Assembly: GCF_947507565.1 (NCBI RefSeq)
Contig: NC_089179.1
Coordinates: 310,001 to 374,000, forward strand
Length of the DNA stretch: 64,000 nucleotides
Direction: 5' to 3'
From: Oscarella lobularis
Taxonomy: Eukaryota > Porifera > Homoscleromorpha > Homosclerophorida > Oscarellidae
Position numbers and translations under genes: made by a program. The notes beneath the pieces are model-generated. The model was given only the letters and a program-made list of their open reading frames with translations. It did not search any database and was not told where the DNA came from. Positions 54,235 to 64,000 of this stretch are shown piece by piece. Numbering within the stretch: position 1 is the first letter of the stretch; each line of letters starts with the position of its first letter.

Positions 54235-55595
54235 TCACAAAAAATTAAGCAGTTCTCTTGCCTTAGCATAAACGGCATCCTTGTCAATGTAAACTACCTC
54301 AAGTCGTCTCACTTCTCTATTCTCTTTCAGCAGATATTCGGGGCGTCCATGAAAGATGCGCAAATTGTCAAATACGAGAATTTGACCCGGACTCAGTTTG
54401 ACTTCGGTGATGAAGCGAGAATTGTGCGCAAGTTGAACAAAACGACGATATGCGGCATACCAGTCACTGAGACAACTTTTCATTTTGTGAGAAAAGCGAT
54501 CTCCTCGAACGGAATTTGTCAGAAAGACAGCCTCGATATCGCCGTATCGATCCAATCTAAAATACGTCAATAGTATATTTACTCAAGTATTGAAATTACG
54601 TACTTGATTATTGGGCCCCAGTGTTCACAATTGAAGTCAAGGTAGTCGGCCACATCATACTGGAACTGCACCGTGCTTTTGCTGAGAATATCAAAATCAC
54701 GCGGAAATTCTTTTCTCAAGTAAGAAGCGACAGCGAATCCATCGCTGTACCATCCAGCCCCCGCACGAGGACCTGAAAGTTGTTCAATGCAGTGGAACAT
54801 TTGGTACTAAAACAAATGATCATTATCATCAAAGGTACCATTAGAGTTCTGATTTTAGCACTTCTGGAGAATAGGCCAAGTGAGGAAGATCACCGTGCAA
54901 TTCAAGACCAATGTTGGTATTGGCAAGGTTGGTATGATTTTGTACTGACTTGACAGTAATAAGATTCCTATAGGGAAAACTAAGTGAACGTTCCAATGCT
55001 GATATTAATTTTACCCATAGATGCACGACTTCAGCCAACCAGCTCTCTTTGCCAATTTCAGTAATTGACCGCTTTCACTTGTGGCATTATTGATAACGAC
55101 CATTCCGTACCTTTCCAGCGTTTTGAGAAATTCAAGCAATTTGACGTCGTCATTCAGAATATCAGTGAAGTCCACAGTATTAGCAGCGTGGCAATCATAA
55201 TCTGATCTCCAATACGTTTTTTCCAGACTCTCAAACGGCGAAACTGCTTTGCTTTCTCGCCTTCCAAAATGACGTGCCAGCCATTCAGAATCGATTTCCG
55301 TTTGCTCACCCGTGGACCAATCAACAAAGGCTGCGTCATTGACGATGCGAACTTTGGTAGGAGTGACAGTGCCACTTCGTATGGCGCTTCGAATGGGTTC
55401 CTTCGACGCCGTCTTGAGAGCGTGCTCTCGCGCGTAAGCGAATGGCAAGCTGTACCGCTTCTCGTCTTCGTTTTGAATCGTCAAGCGTCTGGCATCTGAG
55501 TCAAGAGTGGCGGCAACGATTCGGGTATGTCGCGAGACTGTAGAAAACAGTCTCGTAGCAGGGCTACAGTGGGCGCGGCAGAAGCGAAGCAGCAT
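54235..55595 (-). CDS. BBOX1: Gamma-butyrobetaine dioxygenase-like Fe(II)/2OG oxygenase
   Basis: This enzyme class performs the last step of carnitine synthesis, or (TMLHE) the first. ATG 55595 gives MLLRFCRAHCSPATRLFSTV, a plausible mitochondrial leader. An in-frame ATG at 55706 exists but falls in the shared promoter. The catalytic domain shows LEFLKTLERYGMVVINNA, LGLELHGDLPHLAYSPEV (metal HxD in ELHGD), QMFHCIEQ and ILVFDNLRIFHGRPEYL (distal His). The N-terminal zinc-binding region usual in BBOX1 (W-L-R-D-N-C) is not apparent, so it is a divergent member. The sequence is head-to-head with the sulfatase at 55774 (178 bp). Its first exon was copied in the tandem duplication. Confidence 0.8.
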
Positions 55596-55773
55596 ACTGA
55601 TAAAGATCACATCGCCCGGATGCCTCTTGTTTTGATTTGCAAAAGAAAAATATATTTTCAGAAAATACACGTGAAATTGATTTCTGATCATAAACGGTCG
55701 GCTCATAAATTCATAATCACCTGAGTTGTATCACGTGTTAATTTGTAGCCTTTGACTGTACCATCTCTTTGAA

Positions 55774-57459
55774 ATGCGTCTACAGCTACTCCTGCTTCTG
55801 TTTCATTTTGTCTCTCTCCCTGATGCTACTTCTGCATCCTCTCGACCTAACATAGTCTTCATTCTAACGGATGATCAGGACGTCACTCTAGGAGGATTGG
55901 AACCAATGGCAAAAACGAAAAAACTCATGACTGAGCAAGGGGTACATAAAATTTGAGCACAGCAACGATATCTCAAGCTAAGATAAAGCTGTAGCGTTAG
56001 GAAAGAGAGTACAGTACACATGAGTAGCTAAGCCCCGCCCCTCAGTTCTATCTCATTTTCTGATGTAGGTCTTTTTCTCTAACGCCTTCGTAAGCACACC
56101 AATCTGCTGCCCGTCTCGTTCTTCCTACCTCACCGGCAACTACATACACAATCACGGTGCATTGAATAATTCGATCGCCGGCAACTGTGCCGCCACCGAT
56201 GATTGGCAGTCCGGTCCCGAGAAGCGTACATATGCTACCTACATCAAAGAGGCCGGCTATCGAACGGGCTATTTTGGCAAATATCTTAATCAGTATGGAT
56301 TCAACAAAACGGGTGATAATGGACCGGGACACATACCACCTGGCTGGGACGATTGGATGGGGCTCATCGGAAACTCCAAATACTACGATTATTCGGTGAG
56401 CTTCAACGGCGTCGTTGAAAAACATGGCAACGATTACCATGCCGACTACTTCACTGATCTCATTGCTAATCGGTCAATCGAGTTCATTCACAACACGACC
56501 AAGTTGCATCCAGACGATCCTTTCTTGCTCGTCGCCGCCACGCCGGCGCCCCACGGTCCGTTCACCCCGGCGCCCCAATACGCTGATACGTACGCCGGCA
56601 TGCACTCGCCGCGAACGCCCAACTGGAATCATCACTCCAAGGACAAGCATTGGGTTGTGAAGGAGCAGGCGATTATGGACGATCAACGAATCAACGCATC
56701 AGACACGATTTTCTGCAATCGCTGGGGCACTCTACGGTCGGTCGACGACCTCGTCGGACGCGTTTTCGACGCACTTAATCAGACGGGAAAGCTCGAGAAT
56801 ACATACATTCTCTATTCGAGGTCGGGGTCACGCATACGAAATCATTTAAATTATAAATGATTTTCTATTTATTTAGTGATCACGGTTTCCAGATGGGTCA
56901 GTTTTGCATACCCGGCGACAAACGCGAGCCGTACGAACACGACATTCGCATACCAATGCTACTTCGAGGACCTGGCATTCCAGCCAACGAGACCCGCCAC
57001 GAAATCGTTTTGAATATTGACGTCGCTCCGTCTCTCATTGCCATGAGCGGCGGCGAGCCGCCCGCGTCCATGGACGGCCGTTCGTTCTTTGAAATTGCGC
57101 GAGGCGGAAAGGTCGAACCGTCTGAGTGGCGCACCGATTTTCTCGTCGACTATCACGGCGAGGGCAAGCCGCAATGCGAATGCGTCACGTGTCCCATTCC
57201 GCCGCCGGACAAATTTCACGAAATCGACTGTTCGAATAATACGTATGTCTGTCTGCGTACTCTCGAAGGTGGCGCCGACGGGCGAGATTCAATCTACTGC
57301 GAATTTACCGATACGAATTTCTACGAGTATTACAATTTGAAAAAGGATCCGTGGCAGTTGACAAATATCATAGGATCGGCTGATGCCGGGGAGGTCGACA
57401 AGCTAAAGACACGACTCGATTATCTTCGCAAATGTCAGGGCGAGTCGTGTCGAAAATGA
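55774..57459 (+). CDS. GNS: N-acetylglucosamine-6-sulfatase-like (GNS) sulfatase, copy 1
   Basis: GNS removes 6-sulfate from N-acetylglucosamine in heparan and keratan sulfate. Exons 55774-55941, 56069-56820 and 56877-57459 join to 500 residues. A signal peptide ([20 protein letters not shown]) is followed by [20 protein letters not shown], whose two Asp bind calcium. The formylglycine motif [17 protein letters not shown] is intact (C-x-P-S-R). [40 protein letters not shown] and [20 protein letters not shown] follow; the last carries the family active-site His. [20 protein letters not shown] is the conserved second metal segment. End: [19 protein letters not shown]. Cys-rich C-terminal part ([20 protein letters not shown]) is as in GNS. 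Confidence 0.93.
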
Positions 57460-57589
57460 TTTGAAAAGGCTGTGTTTCGAAGTCGGTTGTTTTCTTGCAT
57501 TTGTTTCTGCTTGTTTGTTTGTGTTGTTAGTTCGACTTCCTGTTGTACCTTGACTGCATGAGCGCACGCTAAAGAGAAAGAAGCCAAAG

Positions 57590-59806
57590 ATGGGTTCCAT
57601 GTGGCAGAACGTCAAGCTGTTTACGTTCTTTGCCATCCTCTTCTCTTTCACTCAAAGCCTCACGATAAACGGTAAACGCATGATGATCGACGGGGCAACA
57701 AAAGCACGTGAATCTCCTCGCAGGTTTTTTCCCATCGAGCGTATCCTCTCTCGAACGACGCTACGATCTCACGAGCACGCAGGCGGGCTTCCTCGCGAGC
57801 GCCTACGACATCTCCTGCGTCGCCTTCGGCTTGATCGTCGGCTACGTCGGCGGTAAATCGCATCGGCCTCGCGCACTCGCTCTAGGCAGCTTCCTTCTTG
57901 CGATCGCCGCCTTTGCGTGGGCAGTGCCCCAGTCGTTTACGAGACCTTACAAACCGACTCGCAACGACAGCGCGCACGAATTGTGCGACGTCACGCCGTC
58001 CGAATTCACGTCCACTTGTCTATCTCGCACAGGTCAATCGGGCGCCTACGTCATATTCGTCTTCGCTATGATTCTCGGCGGTTTCGCTAGCACCATACTC
58101 TACGTCCTCACGCCAACTTTTCTTAGTGACAATACAACAAAACACGCGTTTTTCGCCCACACCGGTTTCTTCAACGCCGCAAATCCTCTCGGCGCGGCAA
58201 TTGGATACATCGTCGCTGGTTCCGTCTTTTTGAATATTTACGTTGATTTGGGTACAAGTCGACCCGATGGTCTCACCCCCAAACATCCGGCTTGGGTTGG
58301 CGCCTGGTGGCTGCAGTTTGTAGTTTCGGGCTGTCTACTCCTTCTCACAAGCTTACCATTGCTCTGCTTTCCGAGCCGAATTCGTCACAGACGACTTGTG
58401 AGCGTTCGCGAGTCAATCGAAATGATCGAAGAACGAGAGAAGAAAAGTATTGGGGAGGACTCGAAGGAAAGTGCATCGACGCAGACGGCATCCACGCAGA
58501 CTGGCAGGTCGTGGAACGAGTTCTGGGGTCAACTTCGCGTCGTTCTACGCAATCCCGTTCTAATGTTCGCCATTTTCGGAAATATGTTTCTCGCTATTGT
58601 TGTCGGGGGACTCAACGTCTTTTTGCCTAAGTTTCTTCAGCAGCAGTTCAGCATTCCCGCTTCGAGCTCAAGCATTGTCGCCGGAGCGACGACCGTTCCA
58701 AGTGCCGTCCTTGGTAGCGTCGTAGTTGGACTGGTCGCAAAGCGGATTAAATTATCTGGACGTGGCTCAGCCAATGGATTGTGGATATTTGCCGCGATAG
58801 GCGTGGGAACCGTGTTAACATTTCTCATGGTTTGCAAGACGGGTTCTATAGCGGGATCAATGAATTCGGCTTACAATGACAGGTTGTCATTCTTTTATTT
58901 CTGTCTGTTGCGTTAGGCGGAAGTTTGTCTTTTTTAGCGGCTCGTCAAAGGATAATTTGACGTCGCCTTGCAATGTGCAATGCTCGTGCGAAACGGAGAC
59001 TTATGATCCGATATGCGGCATCGATAAATTCACCTACTTTTCGCCGTGTCACGCCGGCTGCACAAAATCAAACGCAACAGAAGAAGATGACGATGATGTA
59101 TATAGTTCTTTTTTTCAATGGTATTCTCTTATACTGACTCGTTTTAGTTTATTTATTGGGATTGCTCGTGCATCAAACCAGATGAGCGCGAGTCTGACGA
59201 GGGTTATCTGTATCAGGCAAAGTCAGGAAGTTGCGATCCGGAAGGTGGTTGTCCGTGGTTGATCCCATTTTGCGTTTTTATCGCTCTCGCGATCTTTATC
59301 GTTTTTGGCGGTGGGGCTTTGTATGTGAATGTTCTCATTCGGTGAGTAGTACAGTACGTCCACCCAAGCTGACGCTTCTTGATTTTTTTCTCCTACTACG
59401 TAGGTGCGTTGCTAAACCGGATAGGTCACTTGGATTAGGAATTCACCGAATGTTCTCTCACTGTGGCTTCATTGTGGGACCCGTTCTCATTGGCGCCGTG
59501 ATCGATTTGAGTTGCGTGCTGTGGAGCTCGAATTGCGGCAAGAGAGGCAGTTGCTGGGTGTACGATAACGAGAAGATGGCCTACTACGTTCTCATAGTTA
59601 CCGAAGCGGTTTTCACGCTCGCCTGCATTTGTTTCTTCGTGTCGTGGTGGTGCTTCAAGAAGGAAATGGAGGTGGCAATTGATGAGTGCGATACCGTTCA
59701 TCCTCCTTCTATGAATAACGACGTCTCTACCGGTGAGAGAAAAGAGGAGGAGAAAAATAAGAAAGCGTGGTCTGACGATACGGATCAGAGTGCCATGGAG
59801 TATTAA
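57590..59806 (+). CDS. SLCO: Organic anion transporter (OATP/SLCO) with Kazal loop, copy 1
   Basis: OATPs are 12-TM transporters of amphipathic organic anions such as steroid conjugates and prostaglandins. Five exons (57590-57671, 57724-58882, 58938-59097, 59148-59341, 59404-59806) join to 665 residues. N-terminus MGSMWQNVKLFTFFAILFSF, then TM1 and VSSLERRYDLTSTQAGFLAS and YVGGKSHRPRALALGSFLLA, the OATP superfamily opening. Domain II has FWGQLRVVLRNPVLMFAIFG and NMFLAIVVGGLNVFLPKFLQ. The Kazal-type extracellular loop is CNVQCSCETETYDPICGIDK, then FTYFSPCHAGC. Then LIPFCVFIALAIFIVFGGGA, SLGLGIHRMFSHCGFIVGPV, and a long acidic tail. AATAAA overlaps the TAA stop. Confidence 0.92.
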
Positions 59807-59810
59807 TAAA
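59805..59810 (+). terminator. AATAAA overlapping the OATP copy 1 stop
   Basis: The hexamer overlaps the last two bases of the TAA stop at 59804-59806, giving a very short 3' UTR. Confidence 0.55.
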
Positions 59811-59894
59811 AACGGTATGTTTTTCGTATTTGGTCATAACTGTATCTATTTAATGTAGTCCTCTTCGCTATACTAATATATGTTTTCTACATGA

Positions 59895-60020
59895 TTAGAG
59901 TATGACGCAGGACGTGCTCGCTCTGGGATTTTCTTCGGCAACGATTCGGGTATGTCGCGAGACTGTAAAAAACAGTCTCGTAGCAAGGCTGCAGTGGGCG
60001 CGGCAGAGGCGAAGCAGCAT
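59895..60020 (-). pseudogene. Truncated copy of the BBOX1-like first exon
   Basis: The right arm of the duplication starts within BBOX1 exon 1. The frame gives MLLRLCRAHCSLATRLFFTV, then SRHTRIVAE, closely matching 55595 leftward, then leaves similarity at position 59936 and runs into unrelated codons and a stop at 59895-59897. It keeps the start codon and upstream region but lacks all catalytic exons. Confidence 0.85.
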
Positions 60021-60189
60021 ACTGATAAAGATCACATCGCCCGGATGTTTTGATTTGCAAAAGAAATATATTTTCAGAAAATACACGTGAAATTGATTTC
60101 TGATCATAAACGGTCGGCTCATAAATTCATAATCACCTGAGTTGTATCACGTGTTAATTTGTAGCCTTTGACTGTACCATCTCTTTGAA

Positions 60190-61868
60190 ATGCGTCTACA
60201 GCTACTCCTGCTTCTGTTTCGTTTTGTCTCTCTCCCTGATGCTACTTCTGCATCCTCTCGACCCAACATAGTCTTCATTCTAACGGATGATCAGGACGTC
60301 ACTCTAGGAGGATTGGAACCAATGGCAAAAACGAGAAAGCTCATGACTGAGCAAGGGGTACATAAATATTTGAGAAAAGCAACGATATCTCAAGCTAAGA
60401 TAAAGCTGTAGCGTTAAGAAAGAGAGTTTGACAGCGTGAGTAGCTAAGCCCCGCCCCTCAGTTCTATCTCGTTTTCTGATGTACAGTAGGTCTTTTTCTC
60501 TAACGCCTTTGTGAGCACTCCAATCTGCTGCCCGTCTTGTTCTTCCTACCTCACCGGCAACTACATACACAATCACAGTGCATTGAATAATTCGATCGCC
60601 GGCAACTGTGCCGCCACCGATGATTGGCAGTCCGTTCCCGAGAAGCGTACATACGCTACCTACATCAAAGAGGCCGGCTATCGAACGGGATATTTTGGCA
60701 AATATCTTAATCAGTATGGATTCAACAAAACCGGTGGACCCGGTCACATACCGCCCGGCTGGGACGATTGGATGGGGCTCATCGGAATTTCCAAATACTA
60801 CGATTATTTGGTGAGCTTCAACGGCGTCGTTGAAAAACATGGCAACGATTACCATGCCGACTACTTCACTGATCTCATTGCTAACCGGTCGGTCGAATTC
60901 ATTCAAAACGCGACCAAGTTGCATCCAGACGATCCCTTCTTGCTCGTCGCCGCTACGCCGGCTCCTCACGGTCCGTTCACGCCGGCGCCCCAATACGCCG
61001 ATACGTACGCCGGCATGCACTCGCCGCGAACGCCCAACTGGAATCATCACTCCAAGGATAAGCATTGGGTTGTGAAAGAGCAGGCGATTATGGACGATCA
61101 ACGAATCAATGCATCGGACACGATTTTTTGCAATCGCTGGGGCACTCTACGGTCGGTCAACGACCTCGTCGGACGCGTTTTCGACGCACTTAATCAGACG
61201 GGAAAGCTCGAGAATACATACATTCTCTATTCGAGGTCAAGCATACGAAATCATTGCAATTATAAATGATTTTCTATTTATTTAGTGATCACGGTTTCCA
61301 GATGGGTCAGTTTTGCATACCCGGCGACAAACGCGAGCCGTACGAACACGACATTCGCATACCAATGCTACTTCGAGGACCTGGCATTCCAGCCAACGAG
61401 ACCCGCCACGAAATCGTTTTGAATATTGACGTCGCTCCGTCTCTCATTGCCATGAGCGGCGGCGAGCCGCCCGCGTCCATGGACGGCCGTTCGTTCTTTG
61501 AAATTGCGCGAGGCGGAAAGGTCGAACCGTCTGAGTGGCGCACCGATTTTCTCGTCGACTATCACGGCGAGGGCAAGCCGCAATGCGGATGCGTCACGTG
61601 TCCCATTCCGCCGCCGGACAAATTTCACGAAATCGACTGCTCGAATAATACGTATGTCTGTCTGCGTACTCTCGAAGGTGGCGCCGACGGGCGAGATTCA
61701 ATCTACTGCGAATTCACCGATACGAATTTCTACGAGTATTACAATTTGAAAAAGGATCCGTGGCAGTTGACAAATATCATAGGATCGGCTGATGCCGGGG
61801 AGGTCGACAAGCTAAAGACACGACTCGATTATCTTCGCAAATGTCAGGGCGAGTCGTGTCGAAAATGA
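60190..61868 (+). CDS. GNS-like sulfatase, copy 2 with altered active-site motif
   Basis: Exons 60190-60357, 60490-61235 and 61286-61868 give 498 residues in an unbroken frame. Signal peptide, TDDQD metal site, PHG and DHG motifs are as in copy 1. The sulfatase signature, however, reads [11 protein letters not shown]: the Arg of C-x-P-S-R is Cys (CGT to TGT). That Arg is needed for recognition by the formylglycine-generating enzyme, so this protein is expected to be poorly activated or inactive. Other changes are a two-codon deletion near GPGHIPPGW and about eight substitutions in exon 2. Whether it is a dead enzyme with another role, an allele or a sequence error is open. Confidence 0.9.
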
Positions 61869-62032
61869 TTTGAAAAGCGTGGGCTGTGTTTTTCGAAGTC
61901 GGTTGCTTTCTTGCATTTGTTTCTGCTTGTTTGTTTGTGTTGTTAGTTCGTCCTACTTCCTGTTGTAACCATAGGTACCTTGTCTGTGGTAGAAGACTGC
62001 ATGAGCGCACGCTAAAGAAAAAGAAGCCAAAG

Positions 62033-64000
62033 ATGGGTTCCATGTGGAAGAACGTCAAGCTGTTCACGTTCTTTGCCATCCTCTTCTCTTTTACTCAAAG
62101 CCTCATGATAAACGGTAAACGCATGATGATCGACGGGGCAACAAAAGCACGTGAATCTCCTCGCAGGTTTTTTCCCATCGAGCGTATCGTCTCTCGAACG
62201 TCGCTACGATCTCACGAGCACGCAGGCGGGCTTCCTCTCGAGCGCCTACGACATCTCCTGCGTCGCCTTCGGCTTGATCGTCGGCTACGTCGGCGGTAAA
62301 TCGCATCGGCCTCGCGCACTCGCTCTAGGCAGCTTCCTTCTTGCGATCGCCGCCTTTGCGTGGGCAGTGCCCCAGTCGTTTACGAGACCTTACAAACCGA
62401 GTCGCAATGACAGCGCGCACGAATTGTGCGACGTCACGCCGTCTGAATTCACGTCCAATTGCCTATCTCGCACAGGTCAATCGGGCGCCTACGTCATATT
62501 CGTCTTCGCTATGATTCTCGGCGGTTTCGCCGGCACCATACTCTACGTCCTCACGCCAACTTTTCTTAGTGACAATACAACAAAACACGCGTTTTTCGCC
62601 CACACCGGTTTCTTCAACGCCGCATCTCCTCTCGGCGCGGCAATTGGATACATCGTCGCTGGTTCCGTCTTCTTGAATATTTACGTTGATTTGGGTACAA
62701 GTCGACCTGATGGTCTCACCCCCGAACATCCGGCTTGGGTTGGCGCCTGGTGGCTGCAGTTTGTGGTCGCAGGCTGTCTACTCCTTCTCACTAGCTTACC
62801 ATTGCTCTGCTTTCCAGGCCGAATTCGACGCAGACGACTTGTCAGCGTTCGCGAGTCAATCGAAATGATCGAAGAGCGAGAGAAGAAAAGTATTGGGGAG
62901 GATTCGAAGGAAAGTGCATCGACATCGACGCAGACTGGCAGGTCGTGGAACGAGTTTTGGGGTCGACTTCGCGTCGTTCTACGCAATCCCGTTCTAATGT
63001 TTGCCATTTTCGGAAATATGTTTCTCGCTATTGTTGTCGGGGGACTCAACCTCTTTTTGCCTAAGTTTCTTCAGCAACAGTTCAGCATTCCCGCTTCGAG
63101 CTCAAGCATTGTCGCCGGAGCGGCAACCGTTCCGAGTGCCGTCCTTGGTAGCGTCGTAGTTGGACTGGTCGCAAAGCGGATTAAATTATCTGGACGCGGC
63201 TCAGCCAATGGATTGTGGATATTTGCCGTGATAGGCGTGGGAACCGTGTTAACATTTCTCATGGTTTGCAAGACGGGTCCTATAGCGGGATCAATGAATT
63301 CGGCTTACAATGACAGGTCATTCTTTTATTTCTGTGTGTTGCGTTAGGCGAAAGTTTTTTTAGCGGCTCGTCCAAGGATAATTTGACGTCGTCTTGCAAT
63401 GTGCAATGCTCGTGCGAAACGGAGACGTTTGATCCAATATGCGGCATCGATAAATTCACCTACTTTTCGCCGTGTCACGCCGGCTGCACAAAATCAAACG
63501 CAACAGAAGAAGATGACGATGATGTATATACAGTAGTTCTTTTTTCAATGGTATTCTCTTATACTGACTCGTTTTAGTTTATCTATTGGGATTGCTCATG
63601 CATCAAAGCAGATGAACGCGAGTCTGACGAGGGTTATCTGTATCAAGCAAAGTCAGGAAGTTGCGATCCGGAAGGTGGTTGTCCGTGGTTGATCCCATTT
63701 TGCGTTTTTACCGCTCTCGCGATCTTTATCATTTTTGGCGGTGGGGCTTTGTATGTGAATGTTCTCATTCGGTGAGTAGTACGTCCACCCGAGCTGACGC
63801 TTCTTGATTTTTTTCTCCTACGTAGGTGCGTTGCTAAACCGGATAGGTCACTTGGATTAGGAATTCACCGAATGTTCTCTCACTGTGGCTTCATTGTGGG
63901 ACCCATTCTCATTGGCGCCGTGATCGATTTGAGTTGCGTGCTGTGGAGCTCGAATTGCGGCAGGAGAGGCAGTTGCTGGGTGTACGATAACGAGAAGATG
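62033..64000 (+). CDS. SLCO: OATP/SLCO transporter with Kazal loop, copy 2 (cut by window edge)
   Basis: Exons 62033-62114, 62167-63316, 63364-63523, 63578-63771 and 63826 onward give the same protein as copy 1, with scattered substitutions and a four-residue shorter repeat in the central loop (SASTSTQTGRSWN against SASTQTASTQTGRSWN). The Kazal cysteines are all kept (CNVQCSCETETFDPICGIDK). The last exon runs past the right edge. Frame is intact throughout. Confidence 0.9.

Larger units (their letters stand above)
55511..59935. repeat. Tandem duplication, left arm (4,425 bp)
   Basis: The unit begins inside exon 1 of the BBOX1-like gene and contains the BBOX1/sulfatase promoter, the sulfatase and the OATP gene. 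Position 55511 matches 59936 (shared start CGGCAACGATTCGGGTATG) and equivalent start codons are offset by 4,416-4,443 bp. The right arm runs off the window edge. Confidence 0.92.
59936..64000. repeat. Tandem duplication, right arm (continues beyond window)
   Basis: This is a near-identical copy of 55511-59935, diverged most in the sulfatase first half and in introns. The sulfatase last exon differs by about 3 substitutions in 583 bases. The unit ends past the right edge. Confidence 0.92.

Noticed and set aside
60304-61101. 265-codon ORF antisense to sulfatase copy 2
   Set aside because: It mirrors the sulfatase coding frame and is interrupted at the same place in copy 1; a shadow of codon bias.
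1-64000. CRISPR array, prophage or bacterial operon
   Set aside because: No spaced direct repeats or bacterial genes; spliced metazoan genes fill the window.

Overview
The window is nuclear DNA of an animal with a very compact genome. Genes carry many short GT-AG introns (about 35-100 nt, sometimes longer) and proteins are of metazoan type: Musashi, MED15, SPPL3, two-pore channel, Spinster, TTC28, GNS sulfatase, Kazal-containing OATP. Neighbouring genes lie tens of bases apart. I infer a sponge, possibly homoscleromorph, or another early-branching metazoan. No bacterial operons, CRISPR arrays, rRNA genes or intact transposons were seen.

Layout. 1-2.2 kb: two tandem TTC28-like TPR genes (-), the left one cut by the window edge. 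2.7-6.7 kb: a glycerophosphodiesterase and a secreted six-hairpin glycosidase-like protein (-). 7.1-7.9 kb: Yippee-like (+). 8.4-11.3 kb: PPIL2 (-), head-to-head with a possible death-effector-domain protein (+). 12.8-14.7 kb: CCDC74-like (-) and LYRM9 (+). 14.8-21 kb: MED15 (-), BDP1 (+), TRMT44 (-). 21.3-26 kb: Musashi and a TP53I13-like membrane protein (+). 26.1-29.5 kb: Spinster (-) with a possible nested gene in its large intron. 29.7-36.3 kb: CDC45 (-) and a 1,146-residue coiled-coil protein (+). 36.4-42.1 kb: SPPL3 and TPC1 (-). 42.3-45.4 kb: SPT20 (+). 45.5-47.1 kb: ZNHIT3 (-) and a PXMP2/Mpv17 protein (+). 47.1-52 kb: an NPH3-like BTB protein, NAAA amidase and FTCD (+). 52.1-55.6 kb: SLC7A6OS, a CRIP LIM protein and a gamma-butyrobetaine dioxygenase-like enzyme (-). 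55.5 kb to the right edge: a recent tandem duplication of about 4.4 kb carrying a GNS-type sulfatase and an OATP-type transporter.

Most genes are unrelated housekeeping genes packed head-to-head or tail-to-tail. Start codons of divergent pairs can be only 36-91 bp apart, and stops of convergent pairs about 31-160 bp apart.

The points most worth following are: (i) a BTB protein resembling the plant NPH3/RPT2 family, in an intron-poor, operon-like run of genes; (ii) a sulfatase duplicate whose active-site motif has changed from C-C-P-S-R to C-C-P-S-C; (iii) indels between the two duplicate arms that look exactly like TA-CAG-TA excision scars of Tc1/mariner elements; (iv) a TPC1 that keeps a canonical EF-hand; (v) two GC-AG introns with GCGAG donors; (vi) a TATA-box-led ORF nested in a Spinster intron.

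Exon boundaries were inferred by eye from splice signals and reading-frame continuity. No alignment or transcript data were available.
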